62,946 nt of DNA from Lachnoanaerobaculum saburreum DSM 3986. Lineage in GTDB: Bacteria; Bacillota; Clostridia; Lachnospirales; Lachnospiraceae. The stretch's first letter is position 1. Each line of letters starts with the position of its first letter. Below, piece after piece: positions 16,872-25,990 of the stretch. Made by a program: the position numbers and the translations under genes. The notes below the pieces were generated by a model. The model did no database searches and was not told the origin of the DNA. It was given only the letters and a program-made list of their open reading frames with translations. The stretch covers positions 703,880-766,825 of the forward strand of contig NZ_GL622296.1 in assembly GCF_000185385.1 (NCBI RefSeq). The letters are read 5' to 3'.

Positions 16872-17813
16872 ATGGGAATAGCACTTGCAGGAACAGGCTC
16901 AAAACTGCCGTCTAAGATTTTGACAAATGATGATCTTAGTAAAATCGTAGATACAAGTGATGAATGGATTAGTCAAAGAACAGGAATCAAACAAAGACAT
17001 ATAGTGGAGGAAGGTGAAAATCTGGTAAGTCTGGCATTTGAGGCCGGAAAGGAAGCACTGAAATCTGCAAATGTAGAAGGTAAGGATTTGGGTCTGATAA
17101 TAGTAGGTACATCCACTCAGGATAAAAGACTTCCAAATACTGCATGTGAGTTACAACCGCTTTTGGGTGCAAGTGATTGTGCCTGTATGGATGTCAGCTC
17201 GGCCTGTTCAGGTTTTGTATATGCACTGAGTATAGCATATTCTATGATGAATACTCTGGACATTGATTATGCACTTGTAGTGGGCGGTGATGTGTTGTCA
17301 AGAGAAATGGACTGGACCGACAGAACCACATGCGTACTGTTTGGTGACGGTGTGGGTGCGGCGGTACTGAAAAAGAGCGATAATGAAGCCGGATTTTTGA
17401 GCTTTGATATCGGAGCGGACGGAAGTAAAGGGTTTGCACTGTATGACAACTCCTATGGTGATGACAGATATATAAGAATGGACGGACAGGAAGTCTTTAA
17501 ATTTACTATCAGAACAGTGCCGCACAGTATAGAAAAGGCCGTCAAAAGAGCGGGAGTACATAAGGATGATATAGATGTATTTCTTTTGCATCAGGCAAAC
17601 TTAAGAATACTTGAGGCGGTATCAAAAAAGCTTGATATTCCGCTTGAGAAGTTGCCGCATAACCTTGAGAGAACAGGAAATACTTCAGCAGGCAGTATAC
17701 CGCTGTTACTTGACGAAGCGGTAAAAAAAGGCATAGCAAAAAAAGGAGATTTGATTTTGCTTTGCGGATTCGGAGCAGGATTAACCTGGGGAACTTGTGT
17801 ATTAAGATTGTAG
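16872..17813 (+). CDS. fabH: Beta-ketoacyl-ACP synthase III
   Basis: A 313-aa condensing enzyme that starts fatty-acid synthesis from acetyl-CoA and malonyl-ACP. The triad is visible: Cys in DVSSACSGFVYAL, His in LHQANLRI, Asn in NTSAGSIPLLLDEA. ATG 16872 gives the usual MGIALAGTGSKLPS start; the longer reading frame begins upstream of GAAAGGA and would add 11 unusual residues. It is the first gene of the cluster, right after the FabT-like operator, which matches its role as the committed step. Confidence 0.95.
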   Translation: MGIALAGTGSKLPSKILTNDDLSKIVDTSDEWISQRTGIKQRHIVEEGENLVSLAFEAGKEALKSANVEGKDLGLIIVGTSTQDKRLPNTACELQPLLGASDCACMDVSSACSGFVYALSIAYSMMNTLDIDYALVVGGDVLSREMDWTDRTTCVLFGDGVGAAVLKKSDNEAGFLSFDIGADGSKGFALYDNSYGDDRYIRMDGQEVFKFTIRTVPHSIEKAVKRAGVHKDDIDVFLLHQANLRILEAVSKKLDIPLEKLPHNLERTGNTSAGSIPLLLDEAVKKGIAKKGDLILLCGFGAGLTWGTCVLRL

Positions 17814-17873
17814 CTACCGGCTGCAACTTACTATAAAATAAAAAAGCCTTCGGCTTAAAGAATGGAGAAAATT

Positions 17874-18110
17874 ATGTCAGAGAAGATGAAATCAATTATT
17901 GCGGAACAGTTAAATATCGATGCGTCGGAGATTACTTTGGAGTCAAACTTTAAAGATGATTTGAATGCGGATTCACTTGATCTGTTTGAGATGGTAATGG
18001 CACTTGAGGACAACTACGGTGTTGAGATACCTTCTGAGGATTTAGAGAAGCTTTTGACTGTAGGTGATGTGGTAAATTACCTTAAGAGTAAAGGCGTAGA
18101 TAATTTATAA
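17874..18110 (+). CDS. acpP: Acyl carrier protein
   Basis: A 78-aa acidic protein with the 4'-phosphopantetheine attachment site [19 protein letters not shown] 17874 (MSEKMKS) is preferred because GGAG at 17864-17867 is spaced for it; ATG 17862 lies just before that site. It carries growing acyl chains for the enzymes encoded downstream. A short stem (AAGCC/GGCTT) precedes it and a GC-rich hairpin follows it, which may raise its mRNA level relative to the neighbouring genes, as ACP is needed in excess. Confidence 0.96.
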   Translation: MSEKMKSIIAEQLNIDASEITLESNFKDDLNADSLDLFEMVMALEDNYGVEIPSEDLEKLLTVGDVVNYLKSKGVDNL

Positions 18111-18116
18111 AAATAA

Positions 18117-18141
18117 AGAAACGCCTGCGGGCGTTTTCTTA
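18117..18141 (+). terminator. Hairpin between acpP and fabK
   Basis: GAAACGCC and GGCGTTTTC form an eight-pair stem around a short loop with a partial T-run. It could be a weak terminator or an RNA-processing and stability element, giving more acpP than downstream message. Confidence 0.55.
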
Positions 18142-18160
18142 AAAATGTCAGAGGAAAGTA

Positions 18161-19099
18161 ATGCAAACAGATATAACAAAGTTATTAGGTATAGAATATC
18201 CGATAATTCAAGGCGGTATGGCATGGGTTGCCGAGCATCACCTTGCGGCTGCTGTAAGTGAGGCAGGCGGACTGGGGCTTATAGGCGGTGCCAATGCACC
18301 GGCTGATGTCATCAGAAATGAGATAAGAGAGACAAGAAAGCTTACAAGTAAGCCTTTTGGTGTAAATGTAATGCTTATGTCGCCACATGCGGAGGATATT
18401 GCAAAGGTAGTAGTGGAAGAAGGTATAAAGGTGGTTACTACCGGAGCCGGTTCTCCTGAAAAGTATATGAAAATGTGGAAGGAAGCCGGCATAGTAGTCA
18501 TTCCTGTTGTTGCAAGTGTAGCACTTGCAAGAAGAATGGAAAGAACCGGAGCGGACGCTGTAGTTGCCGAGGGCACTGAAAGCGGAGGACATATCGGTGA
18601 AGCCACTACTATGACACTTGTGCCACAGGTGGTTGATGCAATAGATATCCCTGTTATTGCGGCAGGCGGTATAGCGGACGGCAGAGGACTTGCGGCGGCA
18701 TTTATGCTTGGAGCTAAGGCGGTGCAGATGGGTACAAGATTTGTGGTAGCCGATGAATCTATAGTAAATGAAGCTTATAAAGACAGAATAATAGCAGCAA
18801 AGGATATAGATTCGGCTGTAACGGGAAGAAGCCATGGACATCCGGTAAGAAGTCTTAGAAATGCTATGACCAGAGAGTATTCTAAGCTTGAGGCCGAGGG
18901 TAAGAGCTTTGAAGAGCTTGAGTATTTGACACTTGGGACACTTAGAAAAGCTGTTATAGAAGGCGATATAGTACATGGAACGGTTATGGCAGGTCAGATA
19001 GCGGGACTGGTGAGCAAAAAGCAAAGTGCAAAAGAAATCATTGACGAGATAATAAGTGAGGCAACTAATCTTTTAAAGAATGCAGGGAGCTTAGTATAA
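18161..19099 (+). CDS. fabK: Enoyl-ACP reductase II (FabK)
   Basis: A 312-aa FMN-dependent TIM-barrel protein of the nitronate monooxygenase/FabK family. It shows the QGGMAWVAEHHLAAAVSEAGG start, the GTESGGHIGE phosphate-binding loop and AAGGIADGRGLAAAFMLGA with QMGTRFVV. Its place directly between acpP and fabD fits FabK, the flavoprotein that replaces FabI in many Firmicutes for the last reduction of each elongation cycle. Flavin oxidoreductases of this family have other roles elsewhere, but the context decides. A second, longer relative lies at the end of the cluster. Confidence 0.9.
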   Translation: MQTDITKLLGIEYPIIQGGMAWVAEHHLAAAVSEAGGLGLIGGANAPADVIRNEIRETRKLTSKPFGVNVMLMSPHAEDIAKVVVEEGIKVVTTGAGSPEKYMKMWKEAGIVVIPVVASVALARRMERTGADAVVAEGTESGGHIGEATTMTLVPQVVDAIDIPVIAAGGIADGRGLAAAFMLGAKAVQMGTRFVVADESIVNEAYKDRIIAAKDIDSAVTGRSHGHPVRSLRNAMTREYSKLEAEGKSFEELEYLTLGTLRKAVIEGDIVHGTVMAGQIAGLVSKKQSAKEIIDEIISEATNLLKNAGSLV

Positions 19100-19102
19100 A
19101 TT

Positions 19103-20020
19103 ATGAAGATAGCATTTTTATTCCCGGGACAGGGAGCTCAAAAACAAAATATGGGCAAAAGTTTTTATGAAAATGATGCGGATTCAAGAGCAGTTTTTGA
19201 CAGTGTAAAGACTGTAACGGGAATAGATGCATGTGATCTGATTTTCAAAGATAATGATGAATTAAACAATACAAGATATACTCAGATAGCTATGGTGGCT
19301 ACAGGTATTGCCATGTTAAAGGCTGTTGAAAAAACAGGACTTAAAGCAGATATATGTGCAGGGCTTAGCCTTGGAGAGTATGAAGCACTGTATCTTAGCG
19401 GTGCGATAAGTGCCGATGATGCAATCGCTATAGTAGATAAACGAGGACAGTATATGTCTGAGATAAAAGGCGGTGCCATGAGTGCCGTATTGTCTTTAGA
19501 TAATGATACTATCAAGTCTATAGTGGATAATATAGACGGATGCTGGGTTGCAAATTATAATTGCCCGGGGCAGACGGTAATATCAGGCACCAAAGAAGCT
19601 GTAGCACTTGCAGGTAAAAAATTAAAAGAAGCCGGAGCAAAGAGAGTACTGCCGCTTAAGGTAAGCGGAGCTTTTCATTCCGGGCTTATGAAGGAAGCCG
19701 GGCAAAAACTTGCAAAGGTACTTGATGATATCAAAATAAAGGACATACAGATACCTTATGTGGCAAATGTGAATGCACAGATTGTTACAGATAAGGATGA
19801 GATAAAGAAAAATTTAATAGAGCAGGTATCAGGCAGTGTACATCTGGAGCAAAGTATAAGGAAAATGATTGAATGGGGTGTGGATACCTTTGTAGAGATT
19901 GGCCCTGGCAAGACTATGGCAGGCTTTATAAAAAAGATTGATTCACAGGTAAAGATATTCAATATTGAAGAGTATGCGGATGTAGAGAATGTATGTAGTC
20001 GGATTTTGGAGGCAAGATGA
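19103..20020 (+). CDS. fabD: Malonyl-CoA:ACP transacylase
   Basis: A 305-aa acyltransferase. FLFPGQGAQ at the start, the nucleophile motif GLSLGEYEAL and the active-site His in VSGAFHSGLM are all present. It loads malonyl groups onto ACP. It starts 3 bp after the fabK stop and overlaps fabG by 4 bp (ATGA), so translation is coupled through the cluster. Confidence 0.96.
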   Translation: MKIAFLFPGQGAQKQNMGKSFYENDADSRAVFDSVKTVTGIDACDLIFKDNDELNNTRYTQIAMVATGIAMLKAVEKTGLKADICAGLSLGEYEALYLSGAISADDAIAIVDKRGQYMSEIKGGAMSAVLSLDNDTIKSIVDNIDGCWVANYNCPGQTVISGTKEAVALAGKKLKEAGAKRVLPLKVSGAFHSGLMKEAGQKLAKVLDDIKIKDIQIPYVANVNAQIVTDKDEIKKNLIEQVSGSVHLEQSIRKMIEWGVDTFVEIGPGKTMAGFIKKIDSQVKIFNIEEYADVENVCSRILEAR

Positions 20021-20763
20021 AAAGGTTGGAAGGAAAAACAGCTTTGGTTACAGGTGCAGGCAGAGGTATCGGAGCGGCTATAGCAAAAAAACTTGCAGCT
20101 GACGGAGCAATTGTATATGTAAACTATGCCATATCAAGTGAGGCGGCAAAACAAGTTGTAAAAGAGATAGAAGAAAAAGGCGGAACGGCAAAGATTTGTC
20201 AGTGTGATGTGTCAAACTATGACTCTGTAAAACAGATGATTGAAGATATTATATCTGAGGAGGGTAAGCTTGATATATTGGTAAACAATGCCGGAATTAC
20301 AAAAGACAATCTGATGATGAGAATGAAACCGGAAGAATTTGATATAGTAATAGATACCAATCTGAAGGGTACTTTCAACACTATGCAAGCGGTTTCAAAA
20401 TATATGATTAAGAAAAGAAGCGGAAGAATAATAAATATTTCTTCTGTAAGCGGTGTGATGGGCAATGCAGGTCAGATAAACTATGCGGCATCAAAGGCGG
20501 GAGTTATCGGTATGACAAAGACCGCCGCAAGAGAGATGGCAAGCAGAAATATAACTGTAAATGCAATAGCACCGGGATATATAAAGACTGATATGACTGA
20601 AGCAATGACTGAAGATGCCAAGTCAAAGGTAAATGCAATCATCCCGCTCGGATATCAGGGTGAAGCAAAGGATATAGCAAATATGGCGGCATATTTGGCC
20701 GGAGAAGAAGGTAGATATATTACAGGTCAGGTCATCAAGATAGATGGCGGAATGAGCATGTAA
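20017..20763 (+). CDS. fabG: 3-oxoacyl-ACP reductase
   Basis: A 248-aa short-chain dehydrogenase. The NADPH site is TGAGRGIGAAIA, the NNAG motif follows, and the catalytic Ser, Tyr and Lys sit in INISSVSGVMGN and NYAASKAG. It ends with YITGQVIKIDGGMSM, the usual FabG C-terminus. It performs the first reduction of the elongation cycle. Its ATG overlaps the fabD stop. Confidence 0.96.
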   Translation: MKRLEGKTALVTGAGRGIGAAIAKKLAADGAIVYVNYAISSEAAKQVVKEIEEKGGTAKICQCDVSNYDSVKQMIEDIISEEGKLDILVNNAGITKDNLMMRMKPEEFDIVIDTNLKGTFNTMQAVSKYMIKKRSGRIINISSVSGVMGNAGQINYAASKAGVIGMTKTAAREMASRNITVNAIAPGYIKTDMTEAMTEDAKSKVNAIIPLGYQGEAKDIANMAAYLAGEEGRYITGQVIKIDGGMSM

Positions 20764-20774
20764 ATGAGGTGACT

Positions 20775-22010
20775 ATGAGAAGAAGAGTTGTTATTACAGG
20801 TATGGGAGCTATCACTCCTATAGGTCTAAATGTAGCTGATTTTTGGGCGAATATCAAAAAGGGCGTGCACGGCATAGGACCGATAACATATTTTGATACC
20901 GCTGAGTATAAGGCCAAGCTTGCCGCCGAGGTCAAGGGCTTTGATGCAAAACAGTATATGGATCTGAAGTCGGCCAGAAGGATGGAACAGTTTTCTCAGT
21001 TTGCAGTAGCAGCTACAAAGGAAGCCTTTGAAGATGCCAAGCTTGATATGGAAAAAGAAAACCCGTATATGGTCGGAGTGGCTGTAGGCTCAGGAATAGG
21101 TTCACTTCAGTCAATGGAAAGAGAGTATTCAAAACTCCTTGAAAAAGGACCGGGCAGAGTTGCTCCGCTTTTGGTACCTATGATGATTTCAAATATGGCG
21201 GCAGGAAATGTGGCTATTGCATTCGGATGCAAGGGCAAGAATATAAATGTCGTAACAGCCTGTGCTACCGGAACAAATTGTATCGGTGAAGCGTTCAGAT
21301 CAATCCTATATGGTGAGGCGGATGTAATGCTTGCAGGCGGTACTGAAAGTTCAATAACCCCTATAGGTGTGGCAGGATTTACTTCTCTTACGGCACTGAA
21401 CACTACAGATGATCCGGACAGAGCATCAATTCCTTTTGATAAGGACAGAAACGGTTTTATCATGGGAGAGGGTGCAGGCGTGCTTGTTTTGGAAGAACTT
21501 GAGCATGCAAAAAAGAGAGGGGCACATATCTATGCAGAGATGGCGGGATACGGTGCAACTTGTGATGCTTTTCATATCACATCACCTGCAGAAGACGGTT
21601 CAGGAGCGGCTAAGGCTATGGAACTTGCTATAAAGGATGCCGGAATATCTCCCGAAGATATAGACTATGTAAATGCACATGGCACAGGAACACATCACAA
21701 TGACTTGTTTGAAACAAAAGCCATAAAAATTGCTTTGGGTGAGCATGCAAAGGAAGTCGGAATAAGCTCAACCAAGTCAATGGTAGGTCACTTACTGGGT
21801 GCTGCCGGAGGTGTAGAGGCAATTGTATGTGTGAAGTCTATTGAAGACGGATTCATGCACAAGAATGTCGGACTGACAGATAAGGATCCTGAGTGTGACC
21901 TTGACTTTTTGACAGAGCCTAGAGAATGTGAGGTGAATGCGGTTATAAGTAATTCACTTGGTTTTGGCGGTCATAACGCAAGTATAGTTATAAAGAAATT
22001 TGTGGAGTAG
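20775..22010 (+). CDS. fabF: Beta-ketoacyl-ACP synthase II
   Basis: A 411-aa elongating ketosynthase with Cys in VVTACATGTNCIGEAF, His in NAHGTGTHHND and His in STKSMVGHLLGAAGG. ATG 20775 gives the classical MRRRVVITGMGAITPIG start; GTG 20769 would add two residues but overlaps the GAGGTG ribosome site. It follows fabG by 11 bp. It condenses malonyl-ACP with acyl-ACP and influences chain length and unsaturation. Confidence 0.95.
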   Translation: MRRRVVITGMGAITPIGLNVADFWANIKKGVHGIGPITYFDTAEYKAKLAAEVKGFDAKQYMDLKSARRMEQFSQFAVAATKEAFEDAKLDMEKENPYMVGVAVGSGIGSLQSMEREYSKLLEKGPGRVAPLLVPMMISNMAAGNVAIAFGCKGKNINVVTACATGTNCIGEAFRSILYGEADVMLAGGTESSITPIGVAGFTSLTALNTTDDPDRASIPFDKDRNGFIMGEGAGVLVLEELEHAKKRGAHIYAEMAGYGATCDAFHITSPAEDGSGAAKAMELAIKDAGISPEDIDYVNAHGTGTHHNDLFETKAIKIALGEHAKEVGISSTKSMVGHLLGAAGGVEAIVCVKSIEDGFMHKNVGLTDKDPECDLDFLTEPRECEVNAVISNSLGFGGHNASIVIKKFVE

Positions 22011-22031
22011 GCTTATACAAGGGGTAGATTT

Positions 22032-22466
22032 ATGCAAATAGAAGAAATTATAAAACTGATAGAGACTGTAAGTAAGAACAATGTTGATTCATTAAACTAT
22101 GCTACAGATTCCGAGAAAATCGTTATAAAGAAGAATAAGACAAAGCTCGTTGCGGGAGAAGTTCAGGCTGTACCTGTAGCGCAGAGTGTAAATTTTGAGG
22201 CAGCAAATACTGAGGATGCCGCAGTTGCCGCAGGACATACTATCACTTCACCGCTTGTAGGTACTTTCTACAGCTCTCCTTCACCTGATGCCCCAAGTTT
22301 TGTAAATGTAGGAGACAGGGTAAAGAAAGGTCAGGTAATAGGTATCATTGAGGCGATGAAACTTATGAATGAGCTTGAAAGTGATTTTGACGGTGTTATC
22401 AAGGAAATCCTTGTAAAGGATGAGACTGTAGTGGAGTTCGGACAACCGTTGTTTATACTGGAATAA
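22032..22466 (+). CDS. accB: Biotin carboxyl carrier protein of acetyl-CoA carboxylase
   Basis: A 144-aa protein: an N-terminal helical segment, a short Ala/Val linker, and a C-terminal biotinyl domain. The biotinylated Lys is in IIEAMKLMNELESD, and the conserved SPLVGTFYSSPSPDAPSFV is ahead of it. It shuttles carboxyl groups between AccC and the carboxyltransferase encoded downstream. Confidence 0.95.
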   Translation: MQIEEIIKLIETVSKNNVDSLNYATDSEKIVIKKNKTKLVAGEVQAVPVAQSVNFEAANTEDAAVAAGHTITSPLVGTFYSSPSPDAPSFVNVGDRVKKGQVIGIIEAMKLMNELESDFDGVIKEILVKDETVVEFGQPLFILE

Positions 22467-22479
22467 CGGAAAGGATATT

Positions 22480-22905
22480 ATGTTAGGAATTAAGGAAATT
22501 CAAGAGATTATACCACATAGGCATCCTTTTTTGCTTATTGACTGTATCGAGGAGCTTGTGCCGGGTAAAAAAAGTGTGGGATATAAGTCTGTCACATACA
22601 ATGAACCGCAGTTTTTAGGGCATTTTCCGGGAGAGCCTGTAATGCCCGGAGTGCTTATGATAGAGGCACTTGCACAGACAGGAGCGGTGGCAATACTTTC
22701 AGTACCTGAAAATAAAGGCAAGACAGCTTATTTCGGAGCTATAAACTCTGCTAAATTCAAGAGAAAAGTGGTTCCGGGAGACAAATTGGAGCTTTCATGT
22801 GAGATAATCAGACAAAAAGGAAGAATTGGAATAGGAAAAGCTGTAGCAAGCGTAGACGGTGAGATTGCAGTAGAGGCTGAGCTTACATTCATCATTGGAG
22901 AATAA
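22480..22905 (+). CDS. fabZ: 3-hydroxyacyl-ACP dehydratase
   Basis: A 141-aa hot-dog-fold dehydratase. The active-site His is in IPHRHPFLLID and the Glu in PGVLMIEALAQTGA; the GHFPGEPVMPG segment is diagnostic. No separate fabA is present in the window. Its stop abuts the accC start (TAAATG). Confidence 0.96.
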   Translation: MLGIKEIQEIIPHRHPFLLIDCIEELVPGKKSVGYKSVTYNEPQFLGHFPGEPVMPGVLMIEALAQTGAVAILSVPENKGKTAYFGAINSAKFKRKVVPGDKLELSCEIIRQKGRIGIGKAVASVDGEIAVEAELTFIIGE

Positions 22906-24252
22906 ATGTTTAGAAAAGTATTGATAGCAAATAGAGGAGAGATTGCAGTCAGAATTATCAGAGCACTTAGAGAGATGGGTATCATAAGTGTAGCGGTGTA
23001 TTCTGAGGCGGATAGAGACAGCTTGCATACAATGCTGGCAGATGAGGCTATTTGTATAGGACCTGCACCGGCGGCCAAGAGCTATCTGGATATGGACAGA
23101 ATACTCAGTGCGGCTGTAGCAACAGGTGCACAGGCTATTCATCCGGGATTCGGTTTTCTTTCAGAGAATGAAAAGTTTGCAAGACTTTGCACCGAAGTAG
23201 GTGTAAAGTTTATCGGACCGAAGTCTGAGACTATAGCAAAACTTGGAGACAAGGCAAAAGCCAGAGACACCATGCAAAAAGCCGGTATTCCTGTAATACC
23301 GGGAACCGACGGCAGTGTAAAGGATATTGATGAAGCCTTGAAATTGGCAAAAACGATAGGATTTCCTGTAATGATAAAGGCGGCTCTCGGCGGTGGCGGC
23401 AAGGGAATGAGAGTTTCAAGAAGTGAAGCGGATTTTGCAGAGAATTTTATGACTGCAAAGGCCGAGGCGCTTAAGGGATTTTCAGACGACTCAATGTATA
23501 TTGAAAAATATATTGAAAGACCGAGACATATCGAGTTTCAGATAATGGCTGACAGCTATGGCAATGTGGTGCATTTAGGAGAGAGAGACTGCTCTATACA
23601 AAGGAGGCATCAGAAGGTATTGGAGGAGGCACCTTCAATATTTCTTGATGAAAATCTGAGAGAGAAGATGGGAAATGCGGCAGTAAGTGCAGCAAAGGCG
23701 GCAGGATATGAGAATGCCGGAACCATTGAGTTTTTGGTGGATAAGCATAGAAACTTTTACTTTATGGAGATGAACACCAGAATACAGGTAGAGCATCCTG
23801 TAACCGAGTGGATTACAGGAATGGATCTTATCAAGGAACAAATCAGAGTGGCGGCAGGTGAGAAGCTCTCAGTTTCACAAAAAGATGTGAAAATAGAGGG
23901 TCATGCCATTGAATGTAGAATAAATGCTGAAAATCCGGAAAAGAACTTTGCACCTTCTCCGGGAAGAATTACAAATATGCATTTGCCGGGCGGCAACGGA
24001 GTGAGAGTTGATACACATATATATGAAGATTATGTTATATCACCGTTTTATGATTCAATGCTTTTAAAGTTGATCGTTCATGGAAAGTCAAGAGATGAGG
24101 CTATTGCAAAGATGAGATCGGCACTCGGTGAGATTATTATAGAGGGTGTGGATACAAATATCGACTTTAACTATGAGATAATAAACAACCCCGATTTTAT
24201 AAAGGGTGATATAGATACTTCATTTATAGAAAAGCAGTTTAAGATGCAGTAA
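22906..24252 (+). CDS. accC: Biotin carboxylase of acetyl-CoA carboxylase
   Basis: A 448-aa ATP-grasp enzyme of normal length. The start MFRKVLIANRGEIAVRII, the ATP loop AALGGGGKGMRV, the RDCSIQRRHQKVLEEAPS segment and MNTRIQVEHPVTEWITG are all present. It carboxylates biotin on AccB using ATP and bicarbonate. It lies between fabZ (no gap) and the fused carboxyltransferase gene (21 bp). Confidence 0.97.
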   Translation: MFRKVLIANRGEIAVRIIRALREMGIISVAVYSEADRDSLHTMLADEAICIGPAPAAKSYLDMDRILSAAVATGAQAIHPGFGFLSENEKFARLCTEVGVKFIGPKSETIAKLGDKAKARDTMQKAGIPVIPGTDGSVKDIDEALKLAKTIGFPVMIKAALGGGGKGMRVSRSEADFAENFMTAKAEALKGFSDDSMYIEKYIERPRHIEFQIMADSYGNVVHLGERDCSIQRRHQKVLEEAPSIFLDENLREKMGNAAVSAAKAAGYENAGTIEFLVDKHRNFYFMEMNTRIQVEHPVTEWITGMDLIKEQIRVAAGEKLSVSQKDVKIEGHAIECRINAENPEKNFAPSPGRITNMHLPGGNGVRVDTHIYEDYVISPFYDSMLLKLIVHGKSRDEAIAKMRSALGEIIIEGVDTNIDFNYEIINNPDFIKGDIDTSFIEKQFKMQ

Positions 24253-24273
24253 TGAAAGTTTTGAGGTGTTGTC

Positions 24274-25974
24274 ATGTTTAGAAATGTGTTCAAAAAGACA
24301 TATGCAAAGATAGAACCCGGAAATGAAAAACTGGATATTCCTGAGGGTCTTTGGAGAAAGTGTAAGATCTGTAAGGAGCCTATTTTTGCGGAGGATGTTA
24401 AAGCAAATTATTATACTTGTCCGAAATGCGGAGGGTATTTCAGAGTTCATGCATACAGAAGAATAGAAATACTTGTGGATGATGGAAGCTTCATTGAGTG
24501 GAACAAGACAATGCCTGTATCGAACCCTTTGGATTTTCCAAATTATGAGCTTAAGCTTGAAGAAGAAAGAGTAAAGACAAAGCTTAATGAGGCGGTAGTA
24601 ACCGGTGAAGCGACTGTCGGAAATGTAAGGACTGCAATAGCCGTATGTGATGCAAGATTTATGATGTCGTCTATGGGACATGTGGTAGGTGAGAAGATAA
24701 CGGCTGCTATAGAAAAGGCTACACAGGAAAAGATTCCTATCATAATCTACTCATGTTCAGGCGGTGCCAGAATGCAGGAGGGTATGATTTCACTTATGCA
24801 GATGGCAAAGACTTCAGCCGCATTAAAAAAACATCATGAAGCCGGTCAGCTTTTTATAAGTTTCCTTACAGACCCCACAATGGGCGGAGTAAGTGCCTCA
24901 TTTGCAATGCTTGGTGATATAATACTTGCGGAGCCTAAGGCACTTATAGGTTTTGCAGGACCCAGAGTAATAGCACAGACTATCGGTACAAAGTTGCCGG
25001 AAGGGTTTCAGAGCGCCGAGTTTTTGCTTGAACACGGCTTTATAGATGCTATTGTGGAAAGAGCCGACCAAAGAGGTGTGTTAAAGAAACTTTTAAGAGC
25101 ACATACCTGCGGATTTAAAAAGGTGAAAAAGATGGAAGAAGTGGGCGACAATGCAAAGATAGTTGACCACAAGCAGCCTAAGGTGAAGCAGCCTAAGAGT
25201 GCATGGGACAGTGTAGTACTTTCAAGAAGAGCGGACAGACCTACTGCAAAGGATTATATTGATAAATTGTTCGGATTTTTCATGGAACTTCACGGAGACA
25301 GACTTTCAGGTGATGACGGTGCAATCGTAGGCGGAATAGCAAACTACAACGGAAAGCCGGTCATGGTGGTGGCACAGCAAAAGGGTAAAAATTTAAAAGA
25401 AAATAAGATAAGAAACTTCGGTATGCCAAACCCATCCGGATATCGTAAGGCTCTCAGACTTATGAAACATGCTAATGATTTTAATATGCCGATTATCTGT
25501 TTTGTGGATACTCCGGGGGCGTTTTGCGGTATAGAAGCTGAGGAAAAAGGTCAGGCGGAGGCAATAGCGAGGGCACTCTTTGAAATGAGCGATATGAGAG
25601 TACCTGTTCTCTCGGTAGTAATCGGAGAGGGCGGTTCAGGCGGAGCATTGGCACTTGCGGTAGCTAATGAAGTGTGGATGCTTGAACATTCTATATATTC
25701 AATACTTTCACCTGAGGGCTTTGCATCAATACTTTATAAGGATGCAAAGAAGAATAAAGAGGCGGCGGAGGTAATGAAAATCACCGCAAAAGAGCTGAAG
25801 GAACTTGGTGTTATAGATAGAGTTATAAAAGAAAATCTTCCTTTGACAGTAGATACTATGGACAGTGTTGTGGATGAGCTATCCTCAAATATAGATGATT
25901 TCTTTGAGAAAACGGCTGTAAAGTCGGGAGAAGAGATCGCTAAGGACAGATACAACAGATTTAGAAAATTTTAA
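24274..25974 (+). CDS. accDA: Fused acetyl-CoA carboxylase carboxyltransferase (AccD-AccA)
   Basis: A 566-aa protein joining the beta and alpha subunits in one chain. Residues 1-280 are AccD: a zinc ribbon ([10 protein letters not shown], then TCPKCGGYF) and the crotonase-like core with [18 protein letters not shown]. After a Lys/Pro-rich linker ([16 protein letters not shown], about residues 296-311), AccA follows with [18 protein letters not shown] and [13 protein letters not shown]. There is no stop or start at the junction. Fusion fixes the stoichiometry of the carboxyltransferase. Confidence 0.93.
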   Translation: MFRNVFKKTYAKIEPGNEKLDIPEGLWRKCKICKEPIFAEDVKANYYTCPKCGGYFRVHAYRRIEILVDDGSFIEWNKTMPVSNPLDFPNYELKLEEERVKTKLNEAVVTGEATVGNVRTAIAVCDARFMMSSMGHVVGEKITAAIEKATQEKIPIIIYSCSGGARMQEGMISLMQMAKTSAALKKHHEAGQLFISFLTDPTMGGVSASFAMLGDIILAEPKALIGFAGPRVIAQTIGTKLPEGFQSAEFLLEHGFIDAIVERADQRGVLKKLLRAHTCGFKKVKKMEEVGDNAKIVDHKQPKVKQPKSAWDSVVLSRRADRPTAKDYIDKLFGFFMELHGDRLSGDDGAIVGGIANYNGKPVMVVAQQKGKNLKENKIRNFGMPNPSGYRKALRLMKHANDFNMPIICFVDTPGAFCGIEAEEKGQAEAIARALFEMSDMRVPVLSVVIGEGGSGGALALAVANEVWMLEHSIYSILSPEGFASILYKDAKKNKEAAEVMKITAKELKELGVIDRVIKENLPLTVDTMDSVVDELSSNIDDFFEKTAVKSGEEIAKDRYNRFRKF

Positions 25975-25990
25975 CAGCTGAAAGGTAAAT

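Noticed and set aside
18185-19024. 279-codon minus-strand ORF opposite fabK
   Set aside because: The product is Cys-, Tyr- and His-rich with no motif, an artefact of codon bias in the real gene on the other strand.
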